From Desulfurococcaceae archaeon AG1 (GTDB lineage: Archaea; Thermoproteota; Thermoprotei_A; Sulfolobales; AG1), in assembly GCA_003116855.1 (NCBI GenBank), contig BEWT01000012.1, forward strand, positions 87,366-151,365: DNA of 64,000 bases, written 5' to 3'. The notes under the pieces were generated by a model. The model was not told the DNA's origin. It made no database searches and saw only the letters and a list, made by a program, of their open reading frames with translations. Every line of letters begins with the position of its first letter. The stretch's first letter is position 1. A program made the translations under genes and the position numbers. Below, one piece after another: positions 1 through 7,704 of the stretch.

Positions 1-51
1 CTAAATAGAACCTTCTAGGGATATCTATCTAGGGGACAGCTCCTGAGGGTA

Positions 52-945
52 ATGATAGTGGGGCTAGTGCCCCATGAGTCGGGGAAAACAACGATCGCAA
101 AGGCTCTTGTAGGGGAGCTTGTTTCCAGGGGATATAGGGTTGGTGTTGCTAAACCAGTTGCGGGGCATAATATATGGTACCAGAGGCTCTCGGTGAAGAA
201 CAGCTATGAACACAGGATCCTTGTTGGAGAGGATGCTGTCGAGCTTAAAAGGGTATCAGGCTCTGAGGATCCTCTAGAGGTTATAAACCCCCTCGATATA
301 GCTGTAGCACCGCAGGATCCAGAGCCATATCTAAAGAACTTGAGAAGCTATCACGAAACTTTATCATCGATACTGCTCTCCGCGGTAATGCTCCGGGTAA
401 GCATATGTGAAGGCAAAAATATATATACACACCACTATATAGTTGAAAAAAGAGTTGAGAGATCCCCGAAATCTATTAAGGATCTAGCATTATCGATAGC
501 GGAAAGGATCTATCCGAAGCCAACCCCCATAGACCCTGAGGCGCTTGAGAACCTAGTATTAGCGGGATACGCAACCGCAGAGCTCTGCTATAGATATCTA
601 TCTGAAAAACACCAAGCCCTCATACTAGAGAGCTTCAACGATGCTGCATCACCCGTAACAGATCCTGGAGCTGTGGATCTCGTGCTAGCAGTATCCCCTG
701 GAAAGCTGTTCATATACAATGGCTCTGTATATAGAAAAGCCCTCAACGTCGTACTAGGGATCGAAGGAAGCATTCATAGAAAATGGTGGCCATCCACAAG
801 CGAGGTCCTGAGACTTATTAGCCCTATATCTTCTATGAACATACCCTTCATAGAAGATATAGTAGGCTTCGCCTCCTTCACAGAAACCCTTGCCGACAAT
901 ATAGAGAGTCTTATAAAGAATCGTTCCTTTCCCAATAACCCCTAG
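52..945 (+). CDS. DTBS/CobQ-like P-loop ATPase, archaeal, unknown role
   Basis: A 297-residue protein whose N terminus contains a P-loop of the dethiobiotin-synthetase/MinD type (GLVPHESGKTT, residues 4-14), in which proline sits where the first glycine of the Walker A motif usually is. Such ATPases bind ATP at a dimer interface or act as amidoligases, but nothing here identifies the substrate. The middle (about residues 160-215) contains a segment ending in LILESFNDAASP, which could be the second nucleotide-binding strand. The ATG follows a GAGGG stretch 5 bases upstream, a plausible Shine-Dalgarno site. The gene faces away from the window edge and is convergent with the next gene, so its operon partners, if any, lie upstream of the window. 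Function is inferred only at the fold level. Confidence 0.6.
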   Translation: MIVGLVPHESGKTTIAKALVGELVSRGYRVGVAKPVAGHNIWYQRLSVKNSYEHRILVGEDAVELKRVSGSEDPLEVINPLDIAVAPQDPEPYLKNLRSYHETLSSILLSAVMLRVSICEGKNIYTHHYIVEKRVERSPKSIKDLALSIAERIYPKPTPIDPEALENLVLAGYATAELCYRYLSEKHQALILESFNDAASPVTDPGAVDLVLAVSPGKLFIYNGSVYRKALNVVLGIEGSIHRKWWPSTSEVLRLISPISSMNIPFIEDIVGFASFTETLADNIESLIKNRSFPNNP

Positions 946-1098
946 GAATTGATGACAGATAATGATGCGCAATGCCCTAAGCCTTCTAGAAGCGATCTCT
1001 TATCTTACATAGAAGGCGCGGGAGCTCTAGATATCTAGTCTAGATATGAATTAATACTAAAACACCAAAGAACATAAGCGAATAAACCGTGGCAATAT

Positions 1099-1800
1099 CT
1101 AGCTAGTAAGGATCTTCCACCTCTTCTCAGTAGCATCGAACACTATCAAAGCCGAGTCTTTTAGCTTTTCAAACAACTCAAGCTCTTTCCTATCCCTCAG
1201 CACAGATCTTATAGCCTCCCCCGTATCACTCCTTATCCTTGAGATTTTCTCGCTAAACTCGTTCCAGAAATCGCTATCGATAGCTATTCTCTCCCTATCA
1301 GTAGCGATGATCACCGCTCCCTCGCTCTCAAGCCTCTGGAAGAACTTATCTCTATCCTTAATCTTACCCACTATGGATGATTCATAGAATACCTTCTGCT
1401 GCTTCAGTATCTCTATAGCAGTAGCCTTCCTCTGTTCCCGCTTCTTCTGAATCGCCTGGCCTCTCTCCTCCCTAGCCTCTTGAGCCCTTCCCTCGAGATC
1501 CTCTATCCTGGATTTTATATCCTCCACCTCCTCCACGAGAGATGCGACTCTCGATGCTACCTCCTCTATCTTCGAGGTGTATGCATTGATCACGTCTGAA
1601 AGCTTCCTCTCAGCCCTTGAAACGTGTTTGGCAACAAGATCTTCAACATATTTACCAATATCCAGCGTTTGTGATGTAGATATGGAGGATAATATTAGGT
1701 GTAACAAATACTCTCCAGGATCCTTGTAACCAGCCTTAGCAGCCCTCTCAAGAAGCTCCCTATATATATTATCAGGTATGTTTATTATGATCTCAGGCAT
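1099..1800 (-). CDS. Ribbon-helix-helix protein with long coiled coil
   Basis: A 233-residue protein beginning MPEIIINIPDNIYREL, the pattern of a CopG/MetJ-type ribbon-helix-helix DNA-binding domain (residues 1-45). A strongly heptad-like charged helix follows (about residues 60-135, rich in Glu, Arg and Lys), then a C-terminal alpha/beta region of about 100 residues I do not recognise. I start at the ATG at 1800, not at the longer frame reaching 1899. The extra 33 residues look non-coding, and a TATA-like element (CATTTTATAC, reading the minus strand) sits about 20-27 bases upstream of 1800, which fits a leaderless start. A DNA-binding or chromatin-organising role is inferred from the N-terminal fold. 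The coiled coil suggests dimerisation or higher assembly. Confidence 0.6.
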   Translation of the reverse strand: MPEIIINIPDNIYRELLERAAKAGYKDPGEYLLHLILSSISTSQTLDIGKYVEDLVAKHVSRAERKLSDVINAYTSKIEEVASRVASLVEEVEDIKSRIEDLEGRAQEAREERGQAIQKKREQRKATAIEILKQQKVFYESSIVGKIKDRDKFFQRLESEGAVIIATDRERIAIDSDFWNEFSEKISRIRSDTGEAIRSVLRDRKELELFEKLKDSALIVFDATEKRWKILTS

Positions 1801-1935
1801 CAGTGTCCCAGTATAAAATGCGTTAAGTGGAATAAAACACACGCCCAACCGATCGAAAAAGATCTTTGAAAACGGATCAATAGCTAGGACACGGCTCACA
1901 CAAAATATCGGGCTTATAACCAGGGTAGGACATTC

Positions 1936-2268
1936 TCAACATACCTTAGAACCAGGGTCTGGCTGTCCATCTACTGTAAGTACATAGGGCTTTTCGTCCC
2001 TTCCACACCCGGCTGCAAGGATCATGCCCTCGCTCACATACCCTCTTATAGTCTTCGGCTTCAGGTTAGCTACAACTATAACCCTCGAGCCAACGAGCTT
2101 CTCGGGCTCGTACCACTTCCCTATCCCAGCCACTATTTGTCTCTCACCAAGACCTCCTAGATCTACTACTAGTCTTAGGAGTCCTGTACCCTCTATCCTA
2201 GACGCGCTTTTCACAACCCCTACTCTGAGATCTATTTTTGAGAACTCATCTATAGTGATCTCTCCCAC
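1936..2268 (-). CDS. tRNA-binding OB-fold domain protein (MetG C-terminal/EMAP-II-like)
   Basis: A 110-residue protein made of a single tRNA-binding OB fold. The opening IDEFSKIDLRVGVVKSA is the family signature, as in the C-terminal domain of methionyl-tRNA synthetase, Trbp111 and EMAP-II. The segment VIVVANLKPKTIRGYVSEGM is also typical. Free-standing archaeal copies are thought to deliver tRNA to synthetases. The start is set at the GTG at 2268 because a strong GAGGTGG Shine-Dalgarno motif lies 5 bases upstream. The longer frame to 2313 would overlap the neighbouring hydrolase gene and adds no conserved sequence. It sits 25 bases downstream of the metal-dependent hydrolase gene on the same strand, so the two are probably co-transcribed. 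Confidence 0.8.
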   Translation of the reverse strand: MGEITIDEFSKIDLRVGVVKSASRIEGTGLLRLVVDLGGLGERQIVAGIGKWYEPEKLVGSRVIVVANLKPKTIRGYVSEGMILAAGCGRDEKPYVLTVDGQPDPGSKVC

Positions 2269-2293
2269 GAAAACCACCTCTAGCGAGAGCCGC

Positions 2294-2983
2294 CTATATG
2301 GTTGTGCTCTCACCAGGTTTCAGGATTCTGACGCCCACCTGTAGCCCCTTACTCCCGATGAGGTCTAGAAGCTCCTTAGGGTCGGCTCTTATTAGTGGGA
2401 ACGTGTTATAATGCATAGGTATCACCACAGCTGGCTTGAGAAGCTCTATAGCCTTAACAGCCTCCCTAATACCCATTGTGAAGTGCCCGCCTATGGGGAG
2501 CATGGCTACCTTGGGGCTGTAGAGCTCTCTTATTAGTGCCATATCGCTAAATACCCCTGTATCGCCTGCATGATAGATCGTGGTTTCGTTGCTTTCTATC
2601 ACAACCCCCGTCGGTGATCCTCTAGAGGAACTATGCATAGCGGGTGTGAGGTATACAGTGATACCTTCTAGCGATATGGGGCCTCCTATGTTTGCACCAA
2701 TAGCCCTATCCTTGGCTCCTGCTTCTGAAGCTAGGTATTCGGCTAACTCATATATAGCAACGATCTTTGCCTTCTTGCTCCTCTTAAGGATACTAACAGT
2801 GTCTCCAACATGGTCTCCGTGATCATGTGTCACTATTATATAGTCAGGCTCGGGGATCTTGTCAGGCGTTGTGGGGGAGAGGGGGTTGGTGATCCATGGG
2901 TCTATCAAGATCTTCTTCCCAGAGGTCTCTACCAGAAATGCGGCATGCCCATACCAAGTTACACTCGCCAAACCGCCCACCAT
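2294..2983 (-). CDS. Metal-dependent hydrolase, UPF0173 family
   Basis: A 229-residue metallo-beta-lactamase-fold protein. The metal-binding motif HDHGDHVG is at about residues 53-60, with further ligands in the GDTG loop (about residues 140-143) and a late HYNTFP segment. It starts with SVTWYGHAAFLVE, the hallmark of the UPF0173 group (YtkL-like) found throughout archaea and bacteria. The physiological substrate of this group is unknown, and cytosolic hydrolase activity is inferred from the metal site. Length matches the family norm (225-230). It is the upstream gene of a pair with the tRNA-binding OB-fold gene. Confidence 0.85.
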   Translation of the reverse strand: MVGGLASVTWYGHAAFLVETSGKKILIDPWITNPLSPTTPDKIPEPDYIIVTHDHGDHVGDTVSILKRSKKAKIVAIYELAEYLASEAGAKDRAIGANIGGPISLEGITVYLTPAMHSSSRGSPTGVVIESNETTIYHAGDTGVFSDMALIRELYSPKVAMLPIGGHFTMGIREAVKAIELLKPAVVIPMHYNTFPLIRADPKELLDLIGSKGLQVGVRILKPGESTTI

Positions 2984-3138
2984 CTTCTATTCGATACAAG
3001 CTGATAAAAGCATGACTGGAAATGTATTGAGATATAGACGCATAGATGGAGAAACAATGTTAACCAAACATCTTCATCTCAGAGAAGTAATGGAGGTGAA
3101 TCTAAACAGCCATCGAGTAAGATCTTTTAGTAATACTG

Positions 3139-3465
3139 CTAACCCTGTTTAAGCTCGAGTCTATGTATATTCCAGCATAGGAGGCATGTAACGATCCTGA
3201 GCTTTCTAGAGCCCTTCCTCCTAAGCCTAACCATAGCTGTTAACCCTGGTATAAGGGGGGCTCTACACTTCTTACAAAACCCCCTCTTAATCTCCTTTGG
3301 AAGCCTTACCGAGTTCCTCATAGAGAGCCTAAAGATCATGCTGCTAGCTACAAGGGCTAGCTCTACATCACCTCTCCTTATAGCCTCGTGGGAGAGGTCT
3401 CTGAGGATGTGGATCCTCTGGATCACGAGATCCCTGAGGATCCTCTTACTCCTTGTAAAGCCCAA
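3139..3465 (-). CDS. rnp4: Ribonuclease P protein component 4 (Rpp21)
   Basis: A 108-residue basic protein with two CxxC zinc-binding pairs (CKKC at about 65-68 and CLLC at about 94-97) after a helical, Arg-rich N terminus. This arrangement identifies the Rpp21/RPR2/SNM1 family. In archaeal RNase P it pairs with Rpp29 and binds the specificity domain of the catalytic RNA, helping process the 5' ends of pre-tRNAs. The gene is divergent from pheS with about 30 bases between its start and the open frame of pheS, so a bidirectional promoter region is likely (AAATATAAGG at about 3486-3495 on the + strand). Neighbouring genes also serve tRNA metabolism. Confidence 0.88.
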   Translation of the reverse strand: MGFTRSKRILRDLVIQRIHILRDLSHEAIRRGDVELALVASSMIFRLSMRNSVRLPKEIKRGFCKKCRAPLIPGLTAMVRLRRKGSRKLRIVTCLLCWNIHRLELKQG

Positions 3466-3559
3466 GCATAACCCCTATTTAGATAAAATATAAGGTGAAT
3501 ATTCTATATATCTCGGAAATCGTTGGAGGTGGCACCAATTTTCAGATGTAGAGAGGATC

Positions 3560-5017
3560 CTGAGCAAAAGTGAGATCGAGGTTTTAAGAGCCATAGCCAG
3601 GATTAGGAGAGGCTCGATAGACGATGTTGAAAGGGCAAGCGGGATCCCGAGAAGCACTATAGCATCTATAGCAGAATCCCTAGCCCTGAAGAATCTCGTG
3701 AAGATCGAGAGGAAAGCAAGGCAGATCTATAGAACAACCGAGGAGGGGCTTAAGAACCTGAACTCATTTCCAGAAGAGGAGCTTCTCGAACTTCTAAAGA
3801 GAATGGGCGGTGCGGCGTCTATCAAGGAGATAGAGGATCTGTTTGGAAAAGAAAGAGCCTCGATCGCAATAGCATGGGCTAGGAGGAGAGGGTGGGTAAG
3901 GATCGATGGTGGGAAGATCATATCCATAGGGGGGTATTCTATGGAGAGATATAGAAAAGCCCTTGAAAAAGCTGTGAATGGCGCCACCGCTGAGGATCTC
4001 GGATTATCGTCCGAAGAGCTTGCTGAGCTGGTTAGGAGGAGAATGCTTGCTAGGGAAGAGGCTACCGAGGTTATCATCGAGATCTTAGAGAACGGGTTGA
4101 AAGCCCTAGAAGATCTGGGAGATCTTGTTGTTGTGTCAAAACTAACAAGGGATATAGTGACCCGGAAGCCCAAGGGTATCTATATCAAGCCCTATAATGT
4201 AGAGGCAGAACCCGCGAAGATCTACCCAGCCTATAGGCACTTCTATGTCGACTTCCTCGAAATGTTGAGAGAGATCATGCTATCCCTAGGCTTTGACGAG
4301 ATTAGCGATGACCTTGTGGTCCCAGAGCTATGGAACTTCGACGTACTCTTCCAAGCACAGGACCACCCTGCAAGAGAGATCCACGATACACTTGTGGTGG
4401 AAGGAGAAGAGGCGGATCTAGGGATCTATAGCGATCTTTTGGAGAGGGTCTCTAGAGAGCATTCAAGGGGGTGGGGCTATAAGTACGATAGATCCATAGC
4501 CTCTAGGCTCGTTATGAGGAGCCAGACAACAGCTGCAACAATAAGGTATCTACACTACCACAGAGAACCCCCCGTGAGGGCCTTCATAATAGGTAGAGTG
4601 TTTAGGTTCGACAGGATCGATGCGAAACACCTGCCAGAGTTCCACCAGCTTGACGGGATTGCTATGGAGCGTGATATGAGTCTGAGGAAGCTTTTAGGAA
4701 TACTTACACAGATCACGAAAGCCCTGGGCTTCAGAGAGGTTATCTTCAAACCAGGCTATTTCCCATTCACAGAGCCTAGTGTTGAGGGGTATGTGAGAAT
4801 AGGTGATCTAGGCTATGTAGAGATCTTCGGCTCAGGATTATTCAGACCAGAGGTTCTCAGAATGGCTGGTGTCAAGCATAACGTTGCCGCATGGGGTATG
4901 GGGGTTGATAGGCTTGCAATGGCCTATCTAGCTATAAATGATATAAGGGAACTCTATACCCCGGAGATCGATAGGCTGAGGTGGCATAGGATTGCCAGTT
5001 ATAAGACTATCCATTAA
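3560..5017 (+). CDS. pheS: Phenylalanyl-tRNA synthetase alpha subunit (start uncertain)
   Basis: The catalytic alpha subunit of the (alpha-beta)2 PheRS, which charges tRNA-Phe. From the N terminus it carries a winged-helix pair and then a class II catalytic core with motif 2 (GRVFRFDRIDAKHLPEFHQ) and motif 3 (GMGVDRLAMAY). The first ordinary start codon in frame is GTG at 3698, but recognisable winged-helix sequence (SEIEVLRAIARI, SIDDVERASGIPRS) continues upstream in the same open frame, back to a stop at 3491-3493. No ATG, GTG or TTG exists in frame there. I put the start at CTG 3560 as the best compromise. A strong GGAGGTGG at 3525-3532 lies just upstream. A non-canonical start or a small indel in the sequence are both possible. 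It overlaps pheT by 26 bases. Confidence 0.9.
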   Translation: MSKSEIEVLRAIARIRRGSIDDVERASGIPRSTIASIAESLALKNLVKIERKARQIYRTTEEGLKNLNSFPEEELLELLKRMGGAASIKEIEDLFGKERASIAIAWARRRGWVRIDGGKIISIGGYSMERYRKALEKAVNGATAEDLGLSSEELAELVRRRMLAREEATEVIIEILENGLKALEDLGDLVVVSKLTRDIVTRKPKGIYIKPYNVEAEPAKIYPAYRHFYVDFLEMLREIMLSLGFDEISDDLVVPELWNFDVLFQAQDHPAREIHDTLVVEGEEADLGIYSDLLERVSREHSRGWGYKYDRSIASRLVMRSQTTAATIRYLHYHREPPVRAFIIGRVFRFDRIDAKHLPEFHQLDGIAMERDMSLRKLLGILTQITKALGFREVIFKPGYFPFTEPSVEGYVRIGDLGYVEIFGSGLFRPEVLRMAGVKHNVAAWGMGVDRLAMAYLAINDIRELYTPEIDRLRWHRIASYKTIH

Positions 5018-6644
5018 CAGACTCATAAAAGCCATAGGGAAAGAGGTCTCTCTAAAGGAGCTTGAGAGACTTCTCATGAGGCTTAAAGCAGAGGTTGAAG
5101 AGGTTAGTGATGACTATATCTCGATCGAGATAAATAGCGACCGCCTCGACATGATGATCTCGGAGGGTGTTGCCAGAGCCCTGAAAGGACTGCTAGAAAT
5201 CGAGGTCGGGATGCCCCGGTATAGTTATAGAGATAGTGGTTACCAGCTAGAGGTTCTCGACGTACCGTCAAGGCCATATATAGCAATGGCTATTGTTAGG
5301 GGTATTGAGAGTTCTGAGAACTATATAGAGGAGCTCATACAGTTCCAGGAGAAGCTCCACACAACGATTGGTAGGATGAGGAGAAAGGTTGCCATAGGGA
5401 TCCACGATCTCTCGAAGGTACCCTCGAGAGAATGCGTATATAGAGAACTCGAACCAAGCGAGAGGCTCATACCCCTCGGATACTCGAGATCCATGAGTGT
5501 TGCGGAAACCCTTAGCTCGACGGAGCAGGGAAGGCTCTATGGATCTATATCCCTAAGGGGTGGGAGAACCCCGGGGATCGTGTGTGGGGAGACGATCATA
5601 AGCATGCCACCTGTTATAAACTCCAACATTACACGGATCACAGAGCACACAGAGGATCTTTTGATAGATGTCACAGGAATCGATCTAGACGCTGTTATAA
5701 AGACCCTCGAGATCCTATCAACAACGCTCGCAGAGGGCTCCAGATCTAGGGTGATAGAGAGAGTACTAGTAAAAGCCCCATGGGGTGTTATCGAAACCCC
5801 TAGGGGTGATGCAAGGGTTATGGAGATAGATACGGACTGGGCATCAAGGATCCTTGGTATAGAGGGTATGAATCCCGACGAGATGGCCAGAAAGCTCCTC
5901 ATGATGAGGATAGATGCGAAGGTTCTAGATAGGGTTGTTGAGGCGACTATCCCATCATATAGAATAGATATAATAGATCCTGTGGATCTTGTGGAGGAGA
6001 TAGCCATGGCCATAGATCTCAACTCCCTAGAACCAGAACCACTAGCAACCATACTGCCTGGGAAGCCCAGTAAGGAGAGTATTGTTAGAAGAACAATCAG
6101 GGATATAATGATCGGTCTCGGCTTTACAGAGATCTATAGACACGTACTCACATCAAGCAAAATACTCACAGACCTCGGCTATAATGGCTTCCTCAGGATA
6201 AAGAACCCAGTATCAAGCGAGATGGATGCGGCAAGACCATCGATAATCCCAAGCCTTCTCGAGACCCTTAGACGATCACAACACTCACCCAAGCCTATCA
6301 AGATCTTCGAGATCGGGGAGATCGTAACCAGAGATCCTTCCATATATACTGGGTGGAGAACAAGACTATCCCTAGCAGCAGCTATCCTCGACTATGAGGT
6401 TAGCTTCGAGGATATACAGGCACCGCTATTCTCACTACTAAGATCCCTGGGGCTCGAGCCAAAGACTGTACAGGCTAAAAATAGCGTGTTTATAGATGGG
6501 AGAACAGCCCTCGTAATTGCTAACAACAAACAACTAGGATATGTGGGAGAAGTAAAAATAGAGATCCTCGATGCGCTTGAGATAGGCTTTCCAGTAGCCC
6601 TCTTCGAGATCGATATAACAAAGATCCTAGAGATCCTTGGATAA
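4992..6644 (+). CDS. pheT: Phenylalanyl-tRNA synthetase beta subunit
   Basis: A 550-residue archaeal/eukaryotic-type PheRS beta subunit, shorter than the bacterial form because the N-terminal OB domain is absent. It begins MPVIRLSINRL from a TTG codon inside the end of pheS. MPVI is the usual archaeal opening and supports this start. It includes the B3/B4 editing-like region (about 90-265), the B5 DNA-binding-fold domain and a catalytic-like core without active residues (about 360-550, including IKNPVSSEMDAARPS). Overlap with pheS implies translational coupling and equal subunit synthesis. The protein binds tRNA-Phe and edits mischarged tyrosine. Confidence 0.93.
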   Translation: MPVIRLSINRLIKAIGKEVSLKELERLLMRLKAEVEEVSDDYISIEINSDRLDMMISEGVARALKGLLEIEVGMPRYSYRDSGYQLEVLDVPSRPYIAMAIVRGIESSENYIEELIQFQEKLHTTIGRMRRKVAIGIHDLSKVPSRECVYRELEPSERLIPLGYSRSMSVAETLSSTEQGRLYGSISLRGGRTPGIVCGETIISMPPVINSNITRITEHTEDLLIDVTGIDLDAVIKTLEILSTTLAEGSRSRVIERVLVKAPWGVIETPRGDARVMEIDTDWASRILGIEGMNPDEMARKLLMMRIDAKVLDRVVEATIPSYRIDIIDPVDLVEEIAMAIDLNSLEPEPLATILPGKPSKESIVRRTIRDIMIGLGFTEIYRHVLTSSKILTDLGYNGFLRIKNPVSSEMDAARPSIIPSLLETLRRSQHSPKPIKIFEIGEIVTRDPSIYTGWRTRLSLAAAILDYEVSFEDIQAPLFSLLRSLGLEPKTVQAKNSVFIDGRTALVIANNKQLGYVGEVKIEILDALEIGFPVALFEIDITKILEILG

Positions 6645-6748
6645 ACCGAGCCAAATCAGATCCTCAAGCAATCAAGAGCTATTCTAAAACACACCATATA
6701 TAGAATAGATCCCAAGTGTGTTTAGATCCATCCAAACCTTGTGCGAAA

Positions 6749-6758
6749 GCTTATAAGC
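6749..6758 (+). promoter_or_regulatory. TATA box (box A) of the tRNA-half gene
   Basis: GCTTATAAGC, a canonical crenarchaeal box A, is centred about 28 bases upstream of the first base-paired residue of the tRNA half at 6783. This is the spacing expected for archaeal stable-RNA promoters and shows the truncated tRNA-like sequence is positioned to be transcribed. Confidence 0.75.
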
Positions 6759-6782
6759 GCTAGTGGTTTAATAAAAATGGGC

Positions 6783-6838
6783 GCCGCGGTAGTATAGCCC
6801 GGCCCAGTATGCGGGCCAGGTAGGCCGCCGGGGCCGGC
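6783..6838 (+). tRNA. 5' half of a split tRNA, Asp-like, with GC-rich leader
   Basis: Positions 6783-6789 form the acceptor 5' strand GCCGCGG, 6790-6791 are the U8/A9 spacer, and GTAT (6792-6795) pairs with GTAT (6807-6810) as a D-stem around a loop with A14, GG and A21. G26 is 6811, and CGGGC (6812-6816) is the 5' side of the anticodon stem. This is the pattern of archaeal tRNA-Asp. The tRNA then stops. Instead of a T at position 33 and the anticodon there is a GC-rich tract (6818-6838), then a T-run. No T-arm or 3' acceptor strand (CCGCGGC) occurs downstream or elsewhere in the window as far as I could see. A TATA box lies 28 bases upstream. The best reading is the 5' half of a trans-spliced tRNA whose leader pairs with a 3' half encoded elsewhere. 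A decayed tRNA is the alternative. Confidence 0.65.
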
Positions 6839-6852
6839 TTTTCCTGTTTTTA
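6838..6852 (+). terminator. T-rich terminator after the tRNA half
   Basis: The run CTTTTCCTGTTTTT immediately follows the GC-rich leader. T-tracts are the usual archaeal transcription termination signal, so the transcript would end at the leader and not run on to a missing 3' tRNA half. Confidence 0.5.
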
Positions 6853-6927
6853 ATGATCTATGATTTTATATTGATTGATATTAAATCGCAGTTCTGCTAT
6901 GACATAGTATAAGCTCCATGTATTTTT

Positions 6928-7091
6928 ACCGCAGAGCCGGAGTAGGAAGATCCTCGAACAACACCGAGCCTGAGGCAACTATGAAGGGAGTTGGAATAAG
7001 TGCCACACGAACTGGTAGAGACCTAGAAAGCTGAGAGAAAAGCGGTTGATATAAAGATAGCACCGCTAAGCCTGAGCCCCGGGCCTGTGGT
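6928..7091 (+). ncRNA. Candidate structured non-coding RNA, unidentified
   Basis: About 164 bases with no open frame between the tRNA half and csl4. The two ends pair: ACCGCAG (6928-6934) with CTGTGGT (7085-7091), seven pairs including one G-U, continued by 6936-6940 with 7079-7084 around one bulge. Internal hairpins include AGGA/TCCT (6944-6947/6951-6954), CAACT/AGTTG (6976-6980/6989-6993) and AGCGGT/ACCGCT (7041-7046/7062-7067). TATAA at 6908-6912 is a possible promoter, although its spacing is a little short. I compared it mentally with 5S, SRP, RNase P and C/D RNAs and found no convincing match. The call rests on single-sequence pairing only. Confidence 0.45.
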
Positions 7092-7126
7092 TTTCCACAA
7101 TATTTTCTCTGATAGTATAGTAATTG

Positions 7127-7693
7127 ATGGAGACCATATTGAATAGAGAGCAGGATGTCCTTCCAGGTACACTGCTTGGGGTTATAGAGGAGTTCATTCC
7201 AGGGGCTAATGTTTATGAGATCGATGGTAAGATCTTCTCAAGCGTTATTGGGATACCGAGGCTTGATATGATTAAGAGGGTTGCGTGGGTCGAGCCTAGA
7301 TCGAGGGTTCAGACCCCGACCCAGGGATCTATGGTTTATGCATTTGTCACCAGTGTTAGGGAGGAGATCGCGATGCTGAGGGTAATAGCACAGGATCTTA
7401 GAAACCCCTATAAGCATGGGTTCGGAGGTATTCTCCACATATCCCAGGCGAGGAGCAGTCCTGGTGAGAGGAATCTTCAGGAGATAATAAGGCTAGGAGA
7501 TCTTGTCTATGCTAAGGTTCTTTCTAAGAGCAATCCTTATATATTATCGCTAAAAGCCCCAAAAGCTGGTGTGGTTCTCTCGCTATGCCCCAAGTGTGTC
7601 TCATACCAGAGGCTTAAGGGAGGGAAGCTGGTATGCCCTAGATGCGGTTTTGAGGAGAGTAGAAGGGTTTCACAGCTCTATATATCATTCTAA
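7127..7693 (+). CDS. csl4: Exosome complex RNA-binding subunit Csl4
   Basis: A 188-residue cap subunit of the archaeal exosome, the 3'-5' RNA-degrading and tailing complex. It has an N-terminal barrel (DVLPGTLLGVIEEF), a central S1 RNA-binding domain (about residues 65-150, including GGILHISQA) and a C-terminal zinc ribbon with two CxxC pairs (CPKC and CPRC). The frame also has an upstream TTG at 7124, and I chose the adjacent ATG. It lies directly downstream of two RNA genes. In many crenarchaea csl4 sits near other RNA-processing genes. The stop is 11 bases before the next gene, suggesting an operon. Confidence 0.92.
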   Translation: METILNREQDVLPGTLLGVIEEFIPGANVYEIDGKIFSSVIGIPRLDMIKRVAWVEPRSRVQTPTQGSMVYAFVTSVREEIAMLRVIAQDLRNPYKHGFGGILHISQARSSPGERNLQEIIRLGDLVYAKVLSKSNPYILSLKAPKAGVVLSLCPKCVSYQRLKGGKLVCPRCGFEESRRVSQLYISF

Positions 7694-7704
7694 CCGGGAT
7701 CATC

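Noticed and set aside
6783-6838. Attachment-site remnant or tRNA pseudogene
   Set aside because: Integration normally duplicates the 3' part of a tRNA. Here the 5' part is intact, with a promoter, a GC-rich leader and a terminator, which fits a functional split gene better. Not excluded.
6928-7091. RNase P RNA identity for the structured RNA near csl4
   Set aside because: I could not find the conserved GGAAAGUCC-like and AGAA...GGCUUA regions at the right places. The neighbouring rnp4 gene is not evidence of identity.
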